Assembly (NCBI GenBank): GCA_029216955.1
Contig: JANAVB010005597.1
Coordinates: 43,893,466 to 43,957,465, forward strand
Origin: Iris pallida
Lineage: Eukaryota; Streptophyta; Magnoliopsida; Asparagales; Iridaceae
Direction: 5' to 3'
Length of the DNA stretch: 64,000 nucleotides
Made by a program: the position numbers and the translations under genes. A model generated the notes under the pieces. That model worked only from the letters and a program-made list of their open reading frames with translations, did no database searches and was not told the origin of the DNA. Shown here piece by piece: positions 44,291-56,160 of this stretch (positions are counted from its first letter, which is position 1; every line of letters begins with the position of its first letter).

Positions 44291-46778
44291 TCATACACCA
44301 CTCAGAAAAAGTTTCGTCCTCGAAACTAACTGAGTACACTTCTCGACTTATCACTTTACTTAACATTCAAGAACTCTCGCACACAATTCTCCTATGCCTT
44401 ACTCAAATCCGAGCCACGCTCGTGCTACCCTCAATCCTTTCTTAAAAAAAACTTACGATCTCAAAATCCTTGATACTTCCCCGTTCCTCAAATCTCACCT
44501 GAATTCAACGTACCACTTAGTATAGATCGTGCACATATCTTAGGCGTCCCCAAAATACATGCATTTCAACCAAGCCTCGTGATAGCGAATCCCGCCATCA
44601 CCACTCGAGTCGGATCGTGCACGCATTCAAGCATCCTTGATATACATGCATGTCAACCGAGACTCATGAGTGGTGCCTTCACCATTCCTATCGCTCCGCA
44701 CCGGGACGTCTGCCTAACTGCTAGTCTATATCTTTCCGTCAGTATTGGAATCATAGTTCCCAAACAACGATATCAACACTGACCCCATCCTAAGGTCAAA
44801 CCAAGTTAATAGTACGGGGTTTTCTACCCAAGCTCGCATCACTCCGATTTCTAAACTTCGAGCATAGATTACCTACACACATCCTAACATTTTGCACGGG
44901 GTCTGAGTCATTCAGCAAAGCCATCCTACGATAATTTACGTTCGACCAATTCCACGACATATCAATATCGCTCGTTCCTCAAGCAGTTTTGCATAGTCTA
45001 TCCCTTCGAACACGTTCGACGTAATCCGCCTATCAATCCTTCCAAGTCAAGCATGCTACGACACAATTCATCGCTAAACCATAATTCGCATTCCATACTC
45101 TCTAAGTCATCTATCCCAATTCACGCAAACGATCACAAGGTCGTCTGACTTAACAATACGTTGTGCCCCGATCTCACGCGAGTCAGATTATCCACGGTGG
45201 GCACGAATCACCATGCATGCTCCCGCAGGATAATTATCCTCATCGGGACGTAACTCTTGTTTTGCGTCTAGACTAATTCATTCTCGATGTGCGGATTGGA
45301 CCTACTCAATCCTCAAGTCTATTCAATCATCAATCGTAAGTCCTACAAATCCCCGAGTTTTCCTCTGCATCAAACCGACAAGTCGAGACAATCAAAGTTG
45401 CCGCGTCCTGATTTTCTGAGTTCGATCATTCCCGCGACATGAATCACCATGTCAACGCTCACGCGGAACAATCGTCCCAAATCCGACGCAACGCATGTGC
45501 GAGGCTGGAGTTGCGCTCGTGCAAGACAAGATCGTCGACGTTGTGGCTATCAACGTAACCATCAAGACACGATCATTTTCACCCAACATTCATCTCGATC
45601 AAAATCCTAAGTATCGCATCCATCCGAACAATAACACTTGCACGATCGTCATTCGCCGAGTCAGAGTACCCCTGAGTTATCGCATATCGATCTTTGATAC
45701 GCCTCAATACCATCGATGACATGCGTAACCTGACGATCTTCCTTTGTAACAAGTTTTGAGTCGTGCGAATGATGCTATCGTCCGACTGGGTAATCTCCTT
45801 GACATTCCATTCAAGTTCGATCCTTATCCCTTTATCTTAAGTCATCTACCAACGTATTTCCTCAATTCGCATCATTCCTTGCTAACTCAATCATCGAGTA
45901 ACATTCATTCCAATCCCCCGAGTCGTTTCCAAACATTCGAATCAAACTTTTCATGCACGCTATCTTTCCGTCGTGCTTAACTTTTTATATACGATCCATT
46001 TCGATTTCCTCGATCAAGTCATCCATTCGTACATCCTAACTTTTTCCTCGATTCGACTTCACCTACTTAATCATTCTCGCGTTTCATACTTCGCATAATC
46101 CTCAATCCCGTGCACGTTTCGTGCGCGTCAATTTCTAGGTTGTTCGAATCCACTTATCAAACTTCAAGACTAAGACTTATTCATTGATACTCAATCTATG
46201 GCTTTGCATAACTCGACGCTTGCTGATAGACTCATCGACACCCCCGAATCCTCAATCGATCGATCGTCATTCCTGAGCCCATTGTATACACCACTCAGGA
46301 ATGAAGTCATTCAACAAATTCTCAAAACTATCCCTTGAATCAAAATCGACTTTTCGAATCCCGTTCGAACCATTCCTCAATTTCCAAGCACGACCATCTA
46401 TATCGCACCGACGATATCGTCGCTCGATAGTACCCCTATCGACAGTCCTCCCACTTACTCAACCAAGTCTAACCCATCCTTGTTCGAAACATTATGAATC
46501 CCGCACTCGACTTTGCTAAGGTCGACGCAACTTTGGTGTATATGCCCAGCCCGACTTAGCCAACCGTGCTTACAAGAACCATCCTTTTTGTTTTGTTGAA
46601 AACTGTTCACCTATGTTTTACAAAATAGATAGACTTATTGTATGGACATCCCATAGGACAATTGAGAGAGAGCGCACCAACGACATCAACATGCGGAAGC
46701 AACAGAGTTTGCGAAAACAACGAGTTAAAGAATTCAATCGAGAGTCCAAGGACGTAAAGCCGTGCTCTGATACCATTA
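44291..46778 (-). other. LARD B internal region, non-coding
   Basis: About 2.5 kb with only short frames. In sense the 3' end has GGACGAAACTTTTTCTGAG before the LTR, as in Gypsy elements, and the 5' end carries the primer site. TCGA-rich throughout and related to LARD A internal DNA. The retained cis signals with absent genes are what defines a LARD. Confidence 0.7.
46764..46775 (-). other. LARD B primer binding site (initiator tRNA-Met type)
   Basis: The reverse complement reads TGGTATCAGAGC, three bases inside the 5' LTR. Same site and spacing as in LARD A. Confidence 0.9.
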
Positions 46779-49089
46779 TGTCACGCCCTGCTCCCGTAGG
46801 AGCGATCGTCCTCGCTAAGGCGTGATGCCGCACGAGCCTAGATTGCGCTCGTGCAAGGCGGGTTCCATAACGGCCGATTTCAGCGACTGCGACGGGGTCG
46901 TCGCACAGAAGTCCCAAGCAGAGACATTGAATACTAGCAGCGGAATTTAGAACAAACACAAGTTATTCAAAGAAGCTCTTTATTGATATTGAAACAACGA
47001 TTACATTGGGGGCGCAAGGCCAAGATTACAATCACTCAAGGTCACTCTTCTCACATTTTATAAGTTCACTCAGCTCTCTCTCTCATCTCTCAATTACAAG
47101 TCTTGATCCTGCGAAAGCTTCGGAAGACGATGTCCATACATTATGTCCTGTATAAGTCTTTTACTCCATGCGGCCGCAAGCTTCGAATCGCCAAGGAACT
47201 CCGTACCTCGACGCATCCAAGCGAGCTCCGCGCCACGAGCTTCTACCTGTGCCTGCACATGTAAACTATGTGGATGTCAGTACTCAACTGTACTGGTGGA
47301 ATGAGCTCCTCGCCCACCCATACAAAACCAACACGTTTACTTTACTTTTGTGCAACTTAGTCCCCTTTATGATTGTCTTTCTATTCTTGTCTTAGGATCG
47401 GTTTTAGGACCGATGCCTTGCCTATTTTGTGTCTTTAGACCATCCCGTGCTTGCACAACAATGTCGACTCATACCTTGCCTTAAGACCCTTCTCGTGCCA
47501 ACAACGTTAACCTATCGAGTCGTGTTTGCCTTACGGCTTAAATCAGAGACGCAACTACGCGATGAAGCTCCCTTTTCTGTGTGACCGTGCTACAAACCCT
47601 TGCTGAGGTCGTACCTCGCAATTCAGTAAGACTTAACCATATCGCCGCCTCGCGGCCCTTGCCGCCTAGCGGCCCTTGCTACTTTGACCACCAACTGACC
47701 CAATCAAGACTTCTGAACTTATGTCGACCCACTTTGCCTTGCGGTGGTTTCCCGACTTAACTCAAACAACTCAACCAACTTAAGGAACTTATATGCCGAC
47801 AACTCAAGACTTGACGCCACCTCTCGTGCCGAAGCACGACGCCTATGTTGAGACCCAATCTTAGGCCCGAACTTTGTGTTCTAACTGTACACACCTTCAA
47901 CTCAACTCAATCCAAAGGCATACACGCGGTTAGCCGCTATTTGCCGACATCTATATGAACTTGGCCACTGGCATCACAAGCCATACCTTGACGTATAGTT
48001 TTGTTAATCGGGATCCTTTCGACGCAAGTAGCTAGCCCCGTCGCAAGTCTCCGCTTAACCTGTGCCAAAACCTTACGCACGACTATACCCTGTTCCCTCC
48101 TAGGCCGAGTCGGCCCCCATGGCCCAGGGGTTACCGCTCGAGGGTTCATCGCCCTTGTCGACAAGTTGTCAAATGACCATGCAAGACTCGACACAAACTG
48201 ACGTCTCACACAGTCATTCCTCCACCAAAACCAAACTTCTATCCTTGAGACCCCTCGACGACCCACGGTCACGAGCATTCTTTCCTTGAGACCCCTCGAC
48301 GACCCACGGTTGCGAGCATTTCCTTCCTTGTTACCTTATCATTTGGTTCAACTCATAAATGCCTATTTGATATCCCTTTCTTAAAACTCACCTTGAATCA
48401 TAGTCCTTGCCTTAGACACTAAGCCCGTGCATAGCCCGTGCATCGTGCCTTTAGCCAATCGTGCTCTACGTGATACTCCTGCCCAAGTCGGCGGGCCTTG
48501 AGATCGAGGGACTACTTAACTTGACAACCGCAGAATGAGCGGGACAACACTTGGAAAGACTTAGGTCGACCGGCATAGCTTTGCCTAACTTACTCAAGCC
48601 TACAACTTAACCCGAGGGACGAGCAAAGGCTATGCCAAGCCTTGCGCAGTGGAACCGTGCACGCTTTATCAAGCGTTTATGGGCGACGCCTATGACTTAG
48701 GCTAACTTTTAGCTTTTGCATCGAAGACCAGCATTCCTTCTCCCAAGCCACGGGACGAAGGACCGAGTGTCATTTTCAAAGCACGCCGTGCACCAACTCT
48801 AAGCCGACTGTTGGACCTTTTTCCATGTTCTAACTCATTTCGACCCGTCGGGATTGTTCCCTTTAGCTATGTGGATTCATCTCTTTTATTATTAAGCCTA
48901 CTTGTGCAAGTTGAAAACATGTGTATTATTATGTGAAGGCAAAGATGAGGCAAGTTCATCGAAACTACCCCACCTGAGCGAGCGGTCGCCTCGACCGAGC
49001 GATATCTTCCAGCAGTCGTTGCAAGGCTAAGGCCAAACGCCGTCGGCATTTCGATTCCTCCGATTGACTGAGCGGGACGGGGCACTAAA
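46779..49089 (-). repeat. LARD B 5' LTR
   Basis: A 2,311-bp LTR matching 41974-44290. It has one fewer 18-bp unit near 47641-47680 and an extra ATAGCCCGTGC duplication near 48425-48440. Its outer end reads GGCACTAAA where the partner has GGCACTACA. Confidence 0.92.
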
Positions 49090-49094
49090 GAAAC

Positions 49095-50560
49095 AAACTT
49101 GTATCCTGAGAACATTATATCCTGCATATGTAAACTGCAGCCTTATCAAAACTGAATATTCAAAAACCTGGGAACCATGTAACATTATATCCTGCACAAG
49201 AAAGTAGCAAAATATCCTGCATATGTAAACTGCAGCCATATCAAAACTGAATATGTAAACTGCAGCCATATCAACATGGCCAATATCTATCACCATAGGC
49301 TGTCCAACATTTACACAATTTCCAATATAGGCCACATGTGAAAAATGGCCACATATCAACATGTCCAACGTAGGCCACATAAGAAGAAGCTGTCATATAG
49401 GCCACATAAGAAGAAGCTGTCACATAGGCCACATATCGAAAAACCATAATGAAAAAAAAACCAACAAATTGAACCAAAGAAGCTGTCACATAGGCCAGAG
49501 GAAGAAGAACCTGTATGAGAAAAACCATAATGAAAAAAAAAAACCAACAAATGTTGAAGTTCAAGTTTGAAATGGGCTTAGAGGAAGTTCAAGTTTGAAG
49601 TTCAAATTGAACCAAAGAACCTGTATGAGAAAAATGTTAAATTTCAAGTTTGCAGTTCAAGTTTCCTGGAACCAACATTTCCAAAACATAGGCCACTGAA
49701 CATGTATCATAACATGTAGCTAAACATGTATGAGAACATGTACCAGCACCAAAGCATAGCCCCCAAAGAAATGAACTAAAGAAGCTGTCACATTTTATAA
49801 GCATGTACCAGAACCAAAGCATAGCCCCCTAAGCTGTCACATTTTTTAAGCATAGCCCCCACAAGCTAAAAAATTGCAGAGCATCATAAAAATAACTCAG
49901 AAAACTGAAACACTCGTAATTCATGCAAGGACAGCATGATGGGCTCAGAGTAGAACTACATGGGCTCAGAGTAGAACTCTAATTGTCTAAATTGTCATAT
50001 TTTTTTCAATTATCTGCCAAATTTCCCACTTTTTAGATGTATAAGACCATGTATCATAACATGTATCCTGAGAATATCATAATAGCCCATTTCGAATGTA
50101 TCAGAAGCCATTCCCAGCCAAAACTGAACTAGCATCAGATATTCAAAACTGAATATGGAGTTTCCAATCTCATCGTAGCCCATTTCGAAAAACTTCACAA
50201 GTTGAATATGGAGTTTCCAATCTCATCATAGCCCATATGGAAAAACTGAATATCTGAACTAGACTGACAAAAATGTCAAAATTTGTCAAAAATGTCCAAT
50301 CTCATCATAGCCCACTGTCAGCCACAAAAAACTGAATATGGAGTTTCCAATCTCATCATAGCCCATTTCGAAAAACTGAACCAGGTTCAAGCCACCAAAA
50401 ATTATCAGAGGATAATGTATCACAAGGAAAAGTGAAAGGCAGCATATAAAAGACCAGCATATAAAATGTATGAAAGATTCAAAAATTGATGCAAGGCAGC
50501 ATATAAAAGACCATAATTGGTGGGGGATTTTAGACTCAAAGCTCGAACCTTTCTCATCAT
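49095..50560. repeat. AT-rich dispersed short repeats
   Basis: Several short families are shuffled: ATATCCTGCATATGTAAACTGCAGCC (49125, 49210), AGGCCACATAAGAAGAAGCTGTCA (49370-49490), AAAACCATAATGAAAAAAAA (49440, 49520), and GAATATGGAGTTTCCAATCTCATC followed by TAGCCCAT (about 50150-50370, four copies). It may be the decayed flank or interior of the Harbinger element. No gene is seen here or in 50561-51014, apart from possible Harbinger 3' remnants near 50880-51000. Confidence 0.65.
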
Positions 50561-51014
50561 TGTCTAAAATATTTGAATAAGTTGGCTACCTCCATCCAAC
50601 ACCAAAATTGGTGGAGGAGGCCACCAACTTTAGCTTTTGCGGTCAAACCCTTGTCATCTTCATTTGGGAGCCTACCCCTGCAGACAACAAATATTAAGCA
50701 TAAATATTTGGAATATAAAGCAGTTATGTTGAGAACCAACTTAACTGCAAGCATGGATTCACCGTCATAGGTTACAAAACACTAGTAACAGATTGTTGGA
50801 TTTCCTCATAGACTTTACATAATATAAGGCATGACAATAAGCGACACAAGTAAGAGAAGGCAAGCAAAGAAAATAATAATGCCCGCTGGGTACCCTTTTC
50901 CTACAGCTTTCTTGTTAACTTCAGTTGGTTCAACCTTAACCTTAACCTTCGTGCAGACAACTATTTACCTGTTATAACCTTTAGGCAATGTGGAGATGGC
51001 TTGGAAAGGGCATC

Positions 51015-51717
51015 CTTTTAAACTGCCATGTCATTGGCATACCCTTCCCACCCGACGAGGATATACATGAACATCTTGTTGGGAGAACAAGCAGCTAACA
51101 TATTTTGTGTTATTTGTTTTCTACCCATAAACCTCGCTACTATGGAGGCTGGAAGGGTAGCCTGGACGTGGGTTCCATCTATCATTCCTATACAGTCCTA
51201 TATTTGAATGAAATGCATCGTTAACGTATAATACTACAAGATTACATTGATGAGAATAGGACTTTCATTGAATTAGCTTTACCTCAAAGTATGGAAACCA
51301 TTCTGCTGAATTCCTTATCTCCAATGGAGTTTCGGAACCGGGTTGCTTCATAAATCGTTCTGTAATGGTACATATCGCACCTAGAACTTTATTGAAGTAC
51401 CGAGAAACTGTTTCTCCCGACCGAATAAATTTAATACCGCATACTCTATTTTTTGACTTATGTCCCAACATGTAAAGGAAAAGGGCAAGTTATTCCTCCA
51501 CACAAACATATATCGTGTCATGTAGCGACCCATTGGAACGAAGAATATGAACCAGATCGTAGAAAGCAGCATTACTCATCCTTAGATAATGGACACAATT
51601 ATTTGGCCATGCGGTCAAAATTCGATACATGTGTGCTTGCCTCCACTGTTCTCTAATTAGGGAGGGTTTCCTTGCAGTGCCTCGTCGGTCTGTTTCCTCT
51701 CTTTCAATTAGGGTCAT
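51015..51717 (-). pseudogene. PIF/Harbinger transposase fragment with one retained intron
   Basis: Minus-strand frames read, from 51717, E-Q-W-R-Q, then R-M-S-N-A-A-F-Y-D-L-V-H-I-L-R. A frame change near 51490 leads to G-H-K-S-K-N-R and F-I-R-S-G-E-T-V-S-R-Y-F to 51283. A GT...AG intron (51282-51198) joins F-P-Y-F-E to D-C-I-G-M-I-D-G-T-H-V-Q-A, which holds the first catalytic Asp of DDE_Tnp_4, and the frame ends near 51015 at a stop after N-D-M-A-V. Further 3' remnants (K-D-A-L-S-K-P, then another possible intron) are decayed. The later catalytic residues were not found. It once encoded the cut-and-paste transposase that makes 3-bp TTA duplications. Confidence 0.82.
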
Positions 51718-51837
51718 AATATAGCTATAACCGTAATTATACTAGCAATTGCAGAATTAAGTAATAGATCATTGGGATTCGATAAATCCATCTGGAAAAT
51801 TTTAAAATACATCAGAATTAAGTAATATTCGCAAGAC

Positions 51838-52075
51838 ATTCAGATCTACAAACTTCGAAAATTCACACATCTGCAAATTTTCAGATCTACAAACTTTGAA
51901 AATTCACAGAAATGCAAATTTTCAGATCTACACACTTCGAAAATACAAAGATCTGCAAATTTTCAGATCTATAAACTTCGATAATTCACAGATGCCAAAG
52001 CTTCAGATCTACAAATTTTGGATCGAAAATAATACGCAAGACTTTCAGATCTACGCACTTTCTTCGGGTTTCCAC
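51838..52075. repeat. CAGATCTACAAACTTCGAAAATTCA tandem tract
   Basis: Four to five diverged units of about 45 bp with TTTTCAGATCTACA and CTTCGAAAATTCACA words. Likely subterminal repeats of a DNA transposon. Positions 51718-51837 hold nothing else. Confidence 0.75.
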
Positions 52076-52139
52076 ACAGATCTGGTGTATACTCACCATA
52101 GATCATGAGTAAAATTTAAATAACACGCAAAAATCTAAC

Positions 52140-52311
52140 ATATTATTAACATCGAAGATGAAACCCTCAACAATTTACTGGATCTGGTTCATAGAACCCA
52201 AAAAAGGATGATTTCATCACGAAAATGTTAGATCGAAGATGAAACCCTAAAGAAATTTTGGGATTTGGTTCATAGAACCCAAAAAAATATGATTTCATCA
52301 CGAAAATGTTG
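52140..52311. repeat. Tandem duplication of about 85 bp
   Basis: Two units starting ATCGAAGATGAAACCCT and ending TGATTTCATCACGAAAATGTT lie end to end (break near 52228). Confidence 0.85.
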
Positions 52312-52343
52312 TTGGTATTTTTGCCTTTGGACTAGAAAAGATA

Positions 52344-52706
52344 GTCCCACATCGGCTACACCAAATGGTGAGTATCTCAATATAATGCATTGCTTGTGTT
52401 GAGGTATGCACATGAGGTGTAGTGGGGCATAAGTTTGTGCCATGTGGGAGTATTTTCCTAGAAGGAAAAAGGATTAAATCCAACAAGGATGCAAGTTAAT
52501 TTTTGTTGTGCGGACTCGGACTCGGACACGGACTCCAGGATGTCTCGTGCATGCACGGGAGTGTTCGGGAGGTAGGCGTGGACTGGCACACTTCTATGTT
52601 GATTGTGGGATGATCTAAAATATCAAACTCTATTTTTGAGTATTGGTATTTTAGTCCCACATCGGATAGGAGAAGAGGTGAAGTCTCAACTCCACTCTAT
52701 AAATAG
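52344..52706 (+). promoter_or_regulatory. Two USE-like promoter motifs with TATA boxes
   Basis: GTCCCACATCG, the plant snRNA upstream sequence element core, occurs at 52344-52354 and 52654-52664. The second is followed after 33 bp by TATAAATA (52698-52705), the spacing typical of Pol II snRNA promoters. Both are preceded by TTGGTATTTT, so they may be duplicated parts of an LTR, where this motif is also common. No snRNA sequence follows that I recognise. Confidence 0.5.
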
Positions 52707-52884
52707 AGTCCCTTGGCCTCCTTTGAAAGATGCACCAAGAAGAGAGTTGAGGGAGTCTGTTAAGTCCAGGAAGCCCGTTCAAGTCTCAAATATTGACTTA
52801 CGAGCGTTCCAGAAGTTCTTCGTTGTCACCCCCGTTTTTCGTTCTACGTATTTCCAGTATACGTATATGGAATCCTGACATGTA

Positions 52885-54011
52885 TTTTATTTTTCTGCCT
52901 GGCTAGCTAATTTCAGTTTAATCTTGATTAGGTTCATCATAGCATGTAATGGTTTAACTTGGTTTATTTTAGGATGGCTTGGTTCATTCCTTGGTTCATC
53001 ATGATAAACCCACCACCATCCCCCTTTATAACCCACCTAACTTTTCTCTCTCCTCCACTTTCTCATTAACTCTTCTTCCTTCTCCATTAAACCTACCACC
53101 AACCAAGAACACCCCTTAGGCAAGTACAACTTGCTTCCACAAGAGAGCCCATTTTTATTGTTTCATTAGCTTCTCCTCATGTTTCTAAGACACATTAGAA
53201 CTTGTCATTTTCTATTTTGAGGATTTAATTTTTGTAGATCTAGAAATTAGTTATTTTTGGATTTTGGTGGTTTTGATCTATCAAACTTCTTTTTTTTCAA
53301 GTTTTGATGGTTCTATGTTGTAGAGAATTTTATTCTACCCAATTTTGACCTTTGAAAAGTTGGATTTGGACTTATTTTGACCAAGTTATGGACTTTTGAA
53401 GCTTTGGGTTCAAGCCATGGAGTTTTTGCTGATTTGGAGAAGACAGTGAGCAGTGTGCGCGAGCTTTTTAGCTTGCGCCACTGAACTGCATGCGCTCTTT
53501 AGCGCAGCGCAGTCTGACTCATATGCTGCCTTGATGAAGAGTCGTATGGAGTACATACGCTGCCTTGAAGAGGAGTCGTATGGACCTCACACGCTGCCTT
53601 GATGAGGAGTCGTATGGAGTACATATGCTGCCTTGAAGAGGAGTCGTATGGACCTCATACACTGCCTTGAAGAGGAGTCGTATAGACCTCATACGCTGCC
53701 TTGATGAGGAGTCGTATGGAGTACATACGCTGCCTTGAAGAGGAGTCGTATGGACCTCATACGCTGCCTTGAAGATGAGTCGTATGGACCTCATACGCTG
53801 CCTTGAAGAGGAGTCGTATGGACCTCATACGCTGCCTTGAAGAGGAGTCGTATGGAGTCCATACGCTGCCTTTTGGAGACGTATGTCTTACATACGCTGA
53901 CCTGAGCGTAGCCTGACTTGAGCACAGCCTGACTTGAGCGCAGTCTGACTCAGACGCAACCTGATGTTTAGGCGCAACTAGACCTGACCCTACTTACCCT
54001 GGCGCAACTTG
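52885..54011 (+). repeat. Inverted, truncated Gypsy LTR fragment
   Basis: Matches by eye the reverse complement of the Gypsy LTRs: the CTTAGGCAAGTACAACTTGC block (53120), the CAAAACTTGA block in reverse (53290), the AGCGCAGCGCAGTCTGAC block (53500) and the 69-bp type array. More diverged than the Gypsy #1 and #2 LTRs. Both ends are lost: the left one fades near 52885 and the right one ends where Gypsy #2 inserted. Confidence 0.8.
53519..53880. repeat. CATACGCTGCCTTGAAGAGGAGTCGTATGG minisatellite
   Basis: About ten shorter units (roughly 30-39 bp) of the hairpin repeat found in the Gypsy LTRs, here inverted and reduced to CATACGCTGCCTTGA plus GAGTCGTATGGA. The expansion pattern differs from the 69-bp arrays elsewhere. 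Confidence 0.88.
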
Positions 54012-55861
54012 TGTCACGCCCCAGAACCAGAATACTGGAGAGCGGGAGAATGACTCAGCCAGCTACGTATTAGGGGTAGATGAATACCGTATAATACGAT
54101 CAATGCTGTCTAAAAGACAAGGGGGTGCATACTACATGAAAGTCTTACTATGGTCACTTCACATCTATTGTCTCAATCATTCAAACAAGAAACAGAAATA
54201 GAGAACATGTAAGATAAAGCAGTAAGGCGTCCCAAACGTTCAGTCAAAAATGTTCTTGATATCTGGCTTTACAAAACATAGCCAGATTGATGTAGCAAAA
54301 GTATACATAATTGTTATCAGCTGCAGCCTGACTTTAGTTACAATTATGTAAAAAGTAAGTACGAGACGATCCGACTAACATGTCGGTGCCAAACGGCAAA
54401 GTATAAAGTAGATAACAAAACGAGCGGGGAAGTAAGAAACCCACTCGAGTCCTCCTGCGATCATCCTTCTAGTGTTGACCATCTTGGAGGTAGAAGTAAG
54501 CTGAGTCCTCGGGAACCGGCTCTAAATCTGGCCATTCAAAACCAGAGAGGTTAGACCTCTAATAGCAAGTACCACAAGGAAGCACGACATGAGAACTAAA
54601 ACCAGTAATATGAAATATGATAAATAGATCTCTGCTTGCTACTAGGATTCACATAACATCACGACACTTCGAACCAACCTCCCAACCAAACAAGGACAGA
54701 AGTTGGCCCGTCATGTCCTGACATTCTGATCATCCCAGTTAAGTAACAGAGTAGGTACAGTACACAAACAAATCATCTTGAACGGCCAATCAACTACTAC
54801 GGCTTGCTATTGTGAGTCCCAAGTTATCCTGGAATTTATACAATAGGGATTCCTCAGTTCTTACTATGTGTAAGCAAGGCTAGTCTATCCAATCAATCAA
54901 TTGCGCCAATCATGTAGTTAGACGAGTCCCAGCGGGACGCCCGCCGTTAATATAGCATGTACAATAATATAAGAAGATACTGTTCCCTGCCCGTGTGACA
55001 GATTTACAGTATCTGTGGGAACCAGCCGGCCCGTCGGGCACTTAATAGTCCCAAGGGGGCTGCCATGTAAGAACTCGGGAATCCATCCTCTCCATGCCAT
55101 CATTATTTTATTTAACTTAATAGTCTCTACGTTGAGTGAAGTTCCATGCCGTGGATCATGGTCATTCAAATGAGTACTTTCGTACGGGGTACGATATGCG
55201 TAACTCTACAACGATATCCGTGCGACTAGGTTGTAGGTTTTACATAGCGTGATACAACAATCAAATCTGACCACGGAGTAATCATGCCTTGACCATAAAG
55301 TACACATGCTGTTTTTGTAAGATAGATAAATAACTAAATAAATAAATAATTTGAAGCCTGCATGTGCCTGTATGCCAATATTCGGGATTGGCTAATCGAG
55401 TACAATAGTTCATTACATGAACGTGTCTCATTCATTTCATTCAATAAGACGACTAGCCAGTCTCTTAGTTCCAACTAGGAACGCATGATCAATTTTAGTC
55501 AAGATAACCATTATCATCAATGGTGACAAGGCATGAAAGTCAAATAGTATTCAGTGGAGTCGAGTCTACGACTCTCAGGGTTTAATTCTAGTCAATCGGG
55601 GTATCTATAGCTCAATTCACGACACATGGTACATCCCACGTAACAATCTATATTTAACAGAAATATCAACATATCATGATTATATCAAGTTTATGCAAAA
55701 AGGCGTAAGGATATAAAATGGACGTTAAACATCTAATAAGATATCAATATACAGGGCTATAGAAGATCCAGGGTAAGCAGGCTACTCTCATGTCAGCCTA
55801 CGCTCATGTCAGCGTACGCTCAGGTCAAGCTACGCTCAAGCCATCGTACGCTCAGGTCAAG

Positions 55862-56160
55862 CTAGCGTATGAACTCCATACGACTCCTGACCATCCAAGC
55901 CAGCGTATGCAAGTCATACGCTCCCAAAAGGTAGCGTATGAACTCCATATGACTCCTGACCATCCAAGTCAGCGTATGCATGTCATACGCTCCCAAAAGG
56001 TAGCGTATGAACTCCATACGACTCCTGACCATCCAAGTCAGCGTATTCATGTCATACGCTCCCAAAAGGTAGCGTATGAACTCCATACGACTCCTGACCA
56101 TCCAAGTCAGCGTATGCATGTCATACGCTCCCAAAAGGTAGCGTATGAAAGACACACGCT
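55862..56160. repeat. 69-bp minisatellite in the Gypsy #2 LTR
   Basis: About four 69-bp units from 55864, with CGTATGAACTCCATACG hairpins and CATACGCTCCCAAAAGGTAG. Frames of about 100 codons on both strands are artefacts of the period. Confidence 0.9.

Larger units (their letters stand above)
41974..49089 (-). mobile_element. LARD B: non-coding LTR retrotransposon, complete structure
   Basis: A 7,116-bp element with LTRs at 41974-44290 and 46779-49089 and the perfect duplication GAAAC (41969-41973 and 49090-49094). In sense the 5' LTR is 46779-49089, followed by an initiator tRNA-Met primer site. The 2.5-kb internal region has no gag or pol. It shares LTR-end and internal sequence with LARD A in the opposite orientation, so the two define one non-autonomous family. 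Intact signals and similar LTRs suggest it moved using another element's enzymes fairly recently. Confidence 0.92.

Noticed and set aside
41974..49089. LARD B as the partner in an inversion with LARD A
   Set aside because: LARD B has a perfect GAAAC duplication on both sides, so its flanks have not been exchanged.
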